From assembly GCA_028293725.1 (NCBI GenBank), contig JAQGOE010000104.1, positions 1-10,357 of the forward strand: DNA of 10,357 nucleotides, read 5' to 3'. This DNA is from Gammaproteobacteria bacterium (GTDB lineage: Bacteria > Pseudomonadota > Gammaproteobacteria > Steroidobacterales > Steroidobacteraceae). Shown one piece after another: positions 1 to 5,610 of this stretch (the first letter of the stretch is position 1; every line of letters starts with the position of its first letter). Position numbers and translations under genes: made by a program. Below the pieces are notes generated by a model. That model did no database searches, was not told the DNA's origin, and saw only the letters and a program-made list of their open reading frames with translations.

Positions 1-141
1 CACCTTATCCACCACCATGCACCCGCGGCCACCTTCGTGGAAATCGATGCGCCGCACTTCCTTCTACAATGCAGACCGTCGGATGCTGCCGATGCCATTC
101 GCATGTTTCTGCAGCCTGATGCTGGGGGGCATCTCGGCTGA
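1..141 (+). CDS. alpha/beta-hydrolase, C-terminal fragment (5' end outside window)
   Basis: Frame 1 is open from the left edge to a TGA at 139-141 and gives 46 residues. The stretch FVEIDAPHFLLQCRPSDAA followed by AIRMFLQ matches the usual C-terminal end of alpha/beta-hydrolase-fold enzymes, where a conserved Asp-x-Pro-His carries the catalytic histidine (here about residue 19 of the fragment) and a final helix of the type 'P..AA.AI..FL' closes the fold. The substrate cannot be told from this piece, because the nucleophile elbow and most of the fold lie outside the window. It converges on the lytic transglycosylase gene with a 112-bp gap. The opposite-strand frames here look like non-protein and were not preferred. 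The family assignment rests on this short motif only. Confidence 0.65.
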   Translation, partial: HLIHHHAPAATFVEIDAPHFLLQCRPSDAADAIRMFLQPDAGGHLG

Positions 142-155
142 ACGTCGCCTCCCTG

Positions 156-178
156 CGCCGGACGATCTTCTTCCGGTG
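156..178. terminator. possible weak hairpin terminator between convergent genes
   Basis: Arms 156-162 (CGCCGGA) and 172-178 (TCCGGTG) can form a 7-bp stem with one G-T wobble and a 9-nt loop. It sits in the gap between two convergent genes, where a bidirectional terminator would be useful. No clear T-tract follows on either side, so the assignment is weak. Confidence 0.22.
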
Positions 179-253
179 GATATCGAGAGAAGCATTCCGC
201 CGAGGTCGTCCAACACGACGTAGCACCGCCAGCGAATCGACCAACAGCTGCCT

Positions 254-1714
254 TCACTGCGCCTGGATGAAAAACATCCCCACGATTCCCTGGTACTTTT
301 CGATGTACCAGCGGTTCTCATTGTTGTATCTCGGGATCGCTACCGCACGGACGTCCGTGCCTTGCGCTTTCCAGAGACACGGGCAGGTCACCGGCGCTCC
401 TGCAACCTGCGCTCCCGGGGGGCTCAGTTCGCCGAGCCCGACCTTCATTTTCGTCAGGACACGGTAGAGTTTCGCGACGTTTTTGGATCCGCCGTTGTAC
501 GCGGCGACCGGAAAGATGCCCAGCACTTCCGGGTTGGCACGATACGCGAGACGAATATCCTCCCGCATTCCGGCGAGGTCCAGATCCAGCAGGCAGACCG
601 CCGCTTTCATGGCGTTCAATAGATTCGTCGCGCCTCTCTCGAAATTCGGGTCGAGCCTTGCGCCGGGGCAGGCTCTGACCACAAGCGCGTAGGTTCCGTT
701 TCCCTTGCGGTTGGTGAATTGCATGGGTCCTAACGCTTTTGCCCTCGAGACGCTGTACCGATACGCCTCCTCCTGTTTCAGCCCGTACTGACTCAGTACC
801 TCATCGAAGGCGAGCGCCTGCTTCTCTATGTAGTCGTGGTCATCGGTCTGCTCGATGACCGCGAGTGTCGTGATGACCTGTACAGGAATGACGTCGGCCA
901 GCAGCTCTCCGGGAAAGGCCGCACTCGGCACCGCCGAGTGACGCAACTCCTCGAGCGCCTTGCGCGCCGTGCCGACCAGAAACTCCTTCCCGCCGCGGAC
1001 GAAAGCCGGGTCGAAGGTGTCCTCGGTGAAGGGCAGATAGACGATCGGCTTCGCGGTCTGGACGACGGCGCCCCACTGCTTGCGCTTGACCAGGTCGTTG
1101 TCGAACACCGGGAACTTGCGCCCGTAGACCTTCAAGGGTTCCCCGTCCCGAGAGAAGGAGAACATCAGCCGCTCGGCACCGGAGCCGTTCACATGGTGTG
1201 CCTGGATACCCGGCGTAAGGATGCGAAAGGCCAGAGGCTTTCCACCGGGTTTCCACTTGATCGGCGGACGCGGGAGCTCGATTTGGACGATAGACCACTC
1301 CAGCTTCGATTCGCTCCACAGCGCAAAGGCGACCGGCCGGCCGCGGAGCACCTGTGTCTTCCCGTTCCCAGTGAAGACGTATTGGAGCTCGACGTCGCGG
1401 AGAAGTGTCTGTGCTTCAGCGACGAAATCGTGGATCGCTTCATTACGATTACGGCTGCCTTGGACAACGACCTCCTTGGGAGCCTTCTCGAGTTGCTCCG
1501 ACTTGGCGACGCCAAGTGGAACCTCGCCCTCTTGCTGCTTCGAGCCTTCGTCCGCAATGGGAACCGTTTCCTCGGCGGGAGGGGCAGGCTCTGCATCGAT
1601 CACCGTGGGCTCAATTTCCTCAGAGGCGCCGCGTGTCGTCGCACATCCAGCAAAGATCAGGGACGCCAGTATGAGCAGAGTCAGCGCAGCCGAGTGTCTG
1701 GGAGGTGTGTTCAT
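254..1714 (-). CDS. lipoprotein with SLT-type lytic transglycosylase domain
   Basis: A 486-residue protein that probably cleaves peptidoglycan glycan strands from a lipid anchor in the periplasm. The N-terminus has a hydrophobic stretch ending in LASLIFAGC, which reads as a type II signal peptide with the lipid-bearing cysteine at residue 24. An acidic, Pro-rich linker follows (about 30-80), then a domain I do not recognise (about 90-270). The C-terminal part resembles a GH23 (Slt) fold: IEQTDDHDY near 287-295 with Glu288 as candidate catalytic acid, KALGPMQFT at 326-334 (the usual 'GxMQ' motif) and AAYNGG at 404-409 (the usual 'AYNxG' motif). The glutamate context differs from the common 'ES' form, so catalysis is inferred. 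The ATG at 1714 is preferred over an upstream in-frame TTG at 1741 because it places the signal peptide at the very start; neither has a convincing ribosome-binding site. Stop TGA lies at 256-254. No partner gene is adjacent. Confidence 0.8.
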   Translation of the reverse strand: MNTPPRHSAALTLLILASLIFAGCATTRGASEEIEPTVIDAEPAPPAEETVPIADEGSKQQEGEVPLGVAKSEQLEKAPKEVVVQGSRNRNEAIHDFVAEAQTLLRDVELQYVFTGNGKTQVLRGRPVAFALWSESKLEWSIVQIELPRPPIKWKPGGKPLAFRILTPGIQAHHVNGSGAERLMFSFSRDGEPLKVYGRKFPVFDNDLVKRKQWGAVVQTAKPIVYLPFTEDTFDPAFVRGGKEFLVGTARKALEELRHSAVPSAAFPGELLADVIPVQVITTLAVIEQTDDHDYIEKQALAFDEVLSQYGLKQEEAYRYSVSRAKALGPMQFTNRKGNGTYALVVRACPGARLDPNFERGATNLLNAMKAAVCLLDLDLAGMREDIRLAYRANPEVLGIFPVAAYNGGSKNVAKLYRVLTKMKVGLGELSPPGAQVAGAPVTCPCLWKAQGTDVRAVAIPRYNNENRWYIEKYQGIVGMFFIQAQ

Positions 1715-1839
1715 GCCACCGAGTGTACTCGCGCTGGTCAACCATTCGCAGAGACTCGCAGCTCAAATCCCGAGGCGGGAGTGATAACTACGACCCGGCA
1801 CTCGACGGCTCGGCTCAATCACTGGGCTCGCCCGCAACT

Positions 1840-1989
1840 GAGGCCACCAGCCGCCTATTCGAGCGCGGCTACGAGATTCACGAGGCCCAGCAGTTCACGT
1901 TGCACTCCTCCTGGCAGCAACTGCTGCGCTACACGCACCTGCGGCCAGAGCAGGTCCCCCTACGCAACCGAGGATCTCGGCACTCATGA
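1840..1989 (+). pseudogene. tyrosine recombinase (phage-type integrase) C-terminal remnant
   Basis: In this frame 1840-1965 reads as a classic integrase C-terminus: EATSRLFERGYEIHEAQQFT followed directly by LHSSWQQLLRYTHLRPEQV. The motif 'EATSRLFE' normally follows the HxLRH box of the catalytic domain, 'LHSSW' holds the second conserved histidine, and the Tyr of 'RYTHLRP' is the position of the DNA-cleaving nucleophile. Stop TGA is at 1987-1989. Upstream of 1840 the frame stays open but loses all resemblance (the HxLRH box is absent or scrambled), and no N-terminal core-binding domain is present, so this is a relic without activity. It ends about 10 bp before the recognisable end of an opposite-strand excisionase-type fragment. 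It suggests that an integrative element once sat here and was mostly deleted. Confidence 0.72.
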
Positions 1990-1991
1990 CA

Positions 1992-2164
1992 GGCGCCTGG
2001 AGCAGTTCAGCCGCTTGTTTCGTAGTCAATACAGAGGATTCGGGATAGAGAACAAACGTCTGCTGGCGGGCCATGAGCGCCAAGATCTGTGAGAGCAATC
2101 GCAAGGTGGCTGGCGGCACCTCGAGACGGGCAACGTCGCGCGCAACGTATCGGACTTCAAGGCT
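1992..2164 (-). pseudogene. excisionase-family DNA-binding / antitoxin remnant (N-terminal half)
   Basis: Reading the minus strand from a TGA near 2164 (or a GTG at 2119), the frame encodes VPPATLRLLSQILALMARQQ, then TFVLYPESSVLTTKQAAELL. This is the conserved N-terminal half of small excisionase-family DNA-binding proteins, many of them antitoxins of PIN-domain toxins. In that family the run 'LTTQQAADLL' is followed by a 'NVSRPYL.KLLEEG' helix and a 'GTHRR' wing. Here resemblance stops at about 2000: the frame continues into unrelated residues and ends near 1895, so the DNA-contacting half is lost. No PIN toxin follows, since the adjoining DNA is the convergent integrase remnant. The abrupt loss next to that fragment suggests a deletion or rearrangement joint at about 1966-2000. 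A frameshift in a once-complete gene is less likely, because no other frame supplies the missing half. Confidence 0.62.
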
Positions 2165-2315
2165 TCATTGAAGTCGCTGTTGAATCCCTGGACGTAGGCG
2201 AGATGCTCAGCGCCCGAGCCGCCGCCGTCTGAACGGCCGCACTCGGCGTTACCCAGGTGCTAATGCGGGGTGTTTCCGTAACAGTCCAACACTGCCCCTG
2301 CTGTGGATCTTTGGC

Positions 2316-2882
2316 TTATGAATGCACGAGCTTTCCGCCACTCGCTTGCCAATCCCGCACCAACTCGCTCGCATCCTCAGGGCAGCGCGGCTTCACGCCC
2401 ATCAGAATGCCGCCGGCGCGAATACCCTGTTCGTATTCTTTGATGCGCGGTTGGGGAATGCCCCATTTCGTAAGCACCCCTATCAATGCACCCGCAAGTG
2501 CAACAGCCCCGGCAGCGGTCAGGGCCACCGCAAGGGGTCCAGCAGCAACAACGCCCAATACGGGAACGAGCAAGAGAGTACCGACTCCGGCAAGCGCTGG
2601 GGCAATCGTGCCGATCGTTCCACCGGTGGGGCCACCCAGGTCATCGGCAAATTTTCCGTCTTCTGCAGTATCCTTTGTCGCATTGCTGCTGAGATCCGTT
2701 TTGGTGTCGTGCCCGGGCGAGAAGTACCGGTTGCGCGTCTCCTCGGTCATGAGCACGTCGATGTCAGAGCTCTCGTAGCCGAGGCGAATTGCAGATTGAT
2801 ATGCACGCTCGGCACTTTCCTGGTTTGTGAATAGTCCGGTGACCATCCTTTCCGGTCCGGGAGATTGAGTTGGATCAATCAT
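2316..2882 (-). CDS. YflT-like (general stress protein 17M-like) protein with glycine-rich hydrophobic core
   Basis: A 188-residue protein of unknown biochemical function. Residues 13-53 (MVTGLFTNQESAERAYQSAI onward, with LGYESSDIDVLM) match the start of the YflT/GSP17M-like fold, a small alpha/beta domain found in bacterial stress proteins. Residues 84-138 are a long Gly/Ala-rich hydrophobic stretch that could form one or two membrane-inserting or glycine-zipper helices. A second alpha/beta half follows (IPQPRIKEYEQGIRAGGILM at about 142-161, ending in a DWQASGGK-type tail). This split arrangement is common in the family. The ATG at 2882 is chosen because AAGGGG lies 6 nt upstream (2894-2889) and it begins directly before the conserved domain; an in-frame extension to 3110 has no similarity and runs through the divergent promoter region. 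It stands alone and is divergent from the Bug-type gene. A stress or general-envelope role is inferred from the family only. Confidence 0.75.
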   Translation of the reverse strand: MIDPTQSPGPERMVTGLFTNQESAERAYQSAIRLGYESSDIDVLMTEETRNRYFSPGHDTKTDLSSNATKDTAEDGKFADDLGGPTGGTIGTIAPALAGVGTLLLVPVLGVVAAGPLAVALTAAGAVALAGALIGVLTKWGIPQPRIKEYEQGIRAGGILMGVKPRCPEDASELVRDWQASGGKLVHS

Positions 2883-3088
2883 GGTGCACCCCTTAGCCTC
2901 AAGCTGCATTGGCTGAATCCCGGACTTTACCAAATGGCCGCCCGGTGGATGAAGCCTCCAGCTGAGGCGTGAGCCTCGGCGAGTTCTTAGGGCAGCACGC
3001 GTGTGGCCGGCCGTAGTGGCGATCGCGCGCTCGTGACAGACAATATGACCACCGAGGCGCATTCTGCCCAGAGTGAGGAGGGGATTCC
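2883..3088. promoter_or_regulatory. divergent intergenic region with competing GCCTC/GAGGC hairpins
   Basis: This 206-bp gap must hold the promoters of both the YflT-like gene (-) and the solute-binding-protein gene (+). The clearest structure is an 8-bp hairpin, 2961-2968 with 2973-2980 (GCTGAGGC / GCCTCGGC, GTGA loop, one wobble). A further GCCTC at 2954-2958 can pair with the same GAGGC (2964-2968), so two mutually exclusive stems are possible. A strong ribosome-binding site, GAGGAGGGG (3075-3083), serves the + gene. I could not place a convincing -35/-10 pair for either direction. Confidence 0.35.
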
Positions 3089-4102
3089 ATGAGACTGAGG
3101 CTTCGATCACTCACGTTGCTCTTGCTTCTCCTCGTTGCGTATGTTGAAACACATGCGGCCACCGTGAAAAGCGCATCAAACGTGGCCGCGTCCATACAAG
3201 CCTATCCGGCCAAGCCGGTGCGAATAATCGACCCGTTCGGGGCGGGCGGCGGGCCCGACTTGTTGGCCCGTGCACTGGCCACGAAGCTTTCTGAGCTGTG
3301 GGGCCAACCCGTGAAAGTGGAAAACCACCCCGGCGCGGGCGCCACGATGGGACCCGCATTGGTCGCGAAGTCGCCGGCCGACGGCTACACACTGCTGATA
3401 AACACCAGCGCTCAAGCATACAGCGCAGCGCTCTCGAAGAACCTTTCCTATGACCCGTTGAAGGATTTCATCCCGGTCGCTTCGCTCACCAACCAGCCCT
3501 ATGTACTCGTCGCAGGCAAGCCGGCTGGCATCACCACTGTTCGCGAACTCATTGCCGCGGCGAAATTGAAGCCAGGTGGACTCAAGTTTGGCTCCACCGG
3601 CCCGGGCACCGGCACACACTTGGGCATCGTGAAATTCAACTTCGAAGCTGGCATAAAGGTAGTGGACGTGCCTCCCCAGCCGACGGATGCAATCGCAGAC
3701 GTTCTCGCCGCCACGATCGAAGGGCGTACTACGTACATGATTGCGCCCATCTCCATCACCCTAATCCCAATCCGCGACGGCAGATTGATCCCACTAGGTG
3801 TAACCACGGCGCGCCGCTCGGCTCTGCTTCCGGAGGTTCCGACGATTGCTGAAGCGGGCGTCGCAGGATTCGACTTCCCCATTTGGTATGGGATATGGGC
3901 GCCGGCGGGCACTCCGACCGGCGTCGTTAACAAACTTTCGAACGATATCGCGCGTGTGCTCGCCGGGCCGGACCTCCGCGATTGGCTTGCGAAGCACGGG
4001 GGCGAGCCAATGAGCATGACGCAGCCCGAGTTCGCGCGCTTCGTGCAGAGCGAGAGTGAAAGCGCAGCGCGGCTCGTCACAGCCGTTGGGATCAAACATT
4101 AG
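3089..4102 (+). CDS. Bug/TctC-family tripartite tricarboxylate transporter substrate-binding protein
   Basis: A 337-residue periplasmic binding protein. A signal peptide of about 23 residues (Arg-rich start, poly-Leu core, probable cut after THA) precedes the mature domain. The family hallmarks follow in order: YPAKPVRIIDPFGAGGGPDL (39-58), the PVKVENHPGAGATMGPALVA run (74-93), SPADGYTLL (95-103), YDPLKDFIPVA (121-131), the central GSTGPGTGTHLG (168-179), LLPEVPTIAEAG (247-258), and WYGIWAPAGTP (266-276) with the C-terminal helices. Bug proteins bind small carboxylates or amino-acid-like ligands and deliver them to TctA/TctB membrane subunits or act as sensors. No tctA/tctB homologue lies in the window, so it is an orphan, as is usual for this expanded family. 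The ATG has AGGAGG 7 nt upstream. It converges on the haloperoxidase gene with a 37-bp gap that contains no obvious terminator. The ligand cannot be predicted. Confidence 0.93.
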   Translation: MRLRLRSLTLLLLLLVAYVETHAATVKSASNVAASIQAYPAKPVRIIDPFGAGGGPDLLARALATKLSELWGQPVKVENHPGAGATMGPALVAKSPADGYTLLINTSAQAYSAALSKNLSYDPLKDFIPVASLTNQPYVLVAGKPAGITTVRELIAAAKLKPGGLKFGSTGPGTGTHLGIVKFNFEAGIKVVDVPPQPTDAIADVLAATIEGRTTYMIAPISITLIPIRDGRLIPLGVTTARRSALLPEVPTIAEAGVAGFDFPIWYGIWAPAGTPTGVVNKLSNDIARVLAGPDLRDWLAKHGGEPMSMTQPEFARFVQSESESAARLVTAVGIKH

Positions 4103-4139
4103 GAGAGGCTTGGCAACGGCCGCGCAGAGCTTGTTCAGA

Positions 4140-5429
4140 CTATTCCTCCGAGTCGTCCTGGGGCTCGTCGACTGGACGCAGAGAGTGCTTAAAGACCCAA
4201 TTCGCAACGCGGCGGCCCTGCGCTCTGGCGGTAGTATCCGAGTTGCGGTAGTGGATTCCGACGTACACACGCGCGTCGATGACCTCCTGCTCCGCCTGCG
4301 AGAAGCCGGTGAAGGCGCGGGTCTTCTGCAGGGCCAGCGCGTTGGTGGTGGTCATTTGAAAACTCAGGTCGTCACGATGGAAGAAAAGCCGCAGCACATG
4401 AGAAACCGCGCCACTGATGTCGGCGTGACCTGAAGGGTACTCGGGAAAATTGGGTGTGTTGATGAGTGGCTGCCAATCAGGATCGACTCGCGCGAGTGGA
4501 TTGCCATTCTGGGCTCCCAGCCGGATGGCCGTGATCGGACGCCAAAAGTTGTAAAAGTACTTGCTGTCCCAGCAGGCGATCTGAGCATCGGCCATGGCGA
4601 CCTCAGCCAGCGCGTACATGCGAGCCGTGTCGCCAATGGCTTTCAAGTACTTGCCCGAGATGTATCGCAGGGCGTTCTGCCACAACACCGGACCGCTATC
4701 GGCCCAGAAATAGCCCATCTCAGTTTGCTCAGCGGTACGTGCGGCGCTGCCGAGTGAGCCAACTATTTTTACTTCGTTATAGTCTCTCGCCCATTCTCTG
4801 CTGCCGAGTTCAGGTGGCGGGTCCACGCGGAATTGTGAGTTGCTATTCATCGTGAATGGCCTGACTGTGGCCACCCAGGGAGTCAGTCCCGAGGCCATAG
4901 TTGGCGGCGGCCCCGGCAGCAGGGAGGGCGTCGGCCTCCACTGACCGATTGCGTTGCGGCCAAGGAAGGGTTGCGGGTTAGGAGGGAAGCGGCCGTCGTT
5001 TGAGCGTAGGGTCAGCATGTTAGCCGCGACCTGGGCCCCTACCGCCGTCCCCGGATCAAGGGGATCAAGGCCATTCGCTGCCAGGAAGTTTGCATAGGCC
5101 GCATCCAGCGGTGTGATCTGCCCCGGGAATAGGCCGAGCAGGATGTCATGGCCTGCCTTGGCCGCCGCAGCGCTCGGCGAGCCGGTCGCACCGGGCACGA
5201 GGGTGTAATACGGCTCGTAGCGGCGCTCGATAGAATTAACAGCGTCGTAGATTGCCAAGTGCACGATAGCGAAATCCAGAGCTGCAACCGGCGGCGGGTG
5301 GGCGGCGGTTTTCACTGCGGTCTCGCTGATCTCGTTCCAAGCCGCGATGGGGTCTTCCGCCCTGGCAGTCGTGGTTAGAACGGTTGCTGAAACCGTTAAA
5401 GCGAGTCCAAATCGTACGATCTTGTTCAT
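4140..5429 (-). CDS. secreted vanadium-dependent haloperoxidase / PAP2-superfamily protein
   Basis: A 429-residue protein with a signal peptide (MNKIVRFGLALTVSATVL core, probable cut after ARA at residue 24). In this superfamily vanadate (haloperoxidases) or a phosphate ester (acid phosphatases) is held by a fixed residue set, all present here: Lys290 and Arg297-Pro298 in SKYFYNFWRP, Ser333-Gly334-His335 in YPSGHADI, and Arg387 with His393 in ARVYVGIHY. The Lys-to-Arg spacing (7) and Arg-to-His spacing (6) equal those of the fungal vanadium chloroperoxidase. The N-terminal helical part (about 28-140) and the FWRP context are typical of bacterial VCPO-like proteins. Oxidation of halide with peroxide is therefore possible, but these residues alone do not exclude phosphatase activity. 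The ATG at 5429 has AAGGGAG 7 nt upstream; an in-frame extension to 5477 precedes the signal peptide and is not preferred. The gene is divergent from a membrane-bound regulator. Confidence 0.88.
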   Translation of the reverse strand: MNKIVRFGLALTVSATVLTTTARAEDPIAAWNEISETAVKTAAHPPPVAALDFAIVHLAIYDAVNSIERRYEPYYTLVPGATGSPSAAAAKAGHDILLGLFPGQITPLDAAYANFLAANGLDPLDPGTAVGAQVAANMLTLRSNDGRFPPNPQPFLGRNAIGQWRPTPSLLPGPPPTMASGLTPWVATVRPFTMNSNSQFRVDPPPELGSREWARDYNEVKIVGSLGSAARTAEQTEMGYFWADSGPVLWQNALRYISGKYLKAIGDTARMYALAEVAMADAQIACWDSKYFYNFWRPITAIRLGAQNGNPLARVDPDWQPLINTPNFPEYPSGHADISGAVSHVLRLFFHRDDLSFQMTTTNALALQKTRAFTGFSQAEQEVIDARVYVGIHYRNSDTTARAQGRRVANWVFKHSLRPVDEPQDDSEE

Positions 5430-5610
5430 GATGGTGCTCCCTTCTCTCGATGCGAATGCCGCTCGAGGGCGTCGCACCTTGGCGTATCGGCGCCGCCGGT
5501 CAATCTTCCGCGAATACTTTGATGATAATTTTCTTATATCCGGCTAAGTCGTTGATTCTTTAACGGCATGGCGGTATCGGCTAACCTGCCTGCGCAGTTC
5601 TTGGAGGAGC
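5430..5610. promoter_or_regulatory. AT-rich divergent promoter region between haloperoxidase and regulator
   Basis: The 181-bp gap between the two divergent starts contains an AT-rich patch (about 5512-5563) in otherwise GC-rich DNA. On the + strand TTGATT (5552-5557) and TATCGG (5575-5580) are 17 bp apart, a weak sigma70-like pair for the regulator gene. On the minus strand a TATAAG hexamer (5538-5533) is a possible -10 for the haloperoxidase gene, with only a poor -35 (TTAAAG, 5563-5558) at 19 bp. Either call could be wrong; the shared position makes this the likely binding region for the adjacent winged-helix regulator. Confidence 0.35.

Larger units (their letters stand above)
1715..2315. 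other. gene-poor interval with decayed mobile-element debris
   Basis: About 600 bp separate the start of the transglycosylase gene from the end of the YflT-like gene, and no intact gene is visible. Two gene fragments lie inside: a tyrosine-recombinase C-terminus (+) and an excisionase/antitoxin N-terminus (-). A small inverted repeat (TCCCG/CGGGA, 1768-1780) lies left of the integrase remnant. From about 2170 to 2315 I see no recognisable protein in any frame, no tRNA and no clear insertion-sequence ends. The promoter of the transglycosylase gene must lie at the left end, but I found no convincing -35/-10 pair. Confidence 0.6.

Noticed and set aside
5..244. Minus-strand open frames at the left edge, including a VRRIDFHEGGRGCMVVDK-like stretch
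   Set aside because: They are antisense to the alpha/beta-hydrolase C-terminus, whose DAPHFLL motif and final helix are a better match. The minus frames are Arg-rich and broken by a stop.
1768..1780. Short inverted repeat TCCCG/CGGGA
   Set aside because: A 5-bp stem with a 3-nt loop is common by chance in GC-rich DNA, and there is no T-tract or matching copy nearby.
836..2092. A 418-codon open frame on the + strand opposite the transglycosylase gene
   Set aside because: It is antisense to a gene with clear domain motifs, has low-complexity Arg/Leu-rich composition and no recognisable domain. Its tail crosses the integrase remnant in a different frame.
2316..3110. Longer start for the YflT-like gene (to 3110)
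   Set aside because: The extra residues have no similarity to anything, run through the divergent promoter gap and overlap the start of the Bug-type gene; AAGGGG sits correctly before the ATG at 2882.
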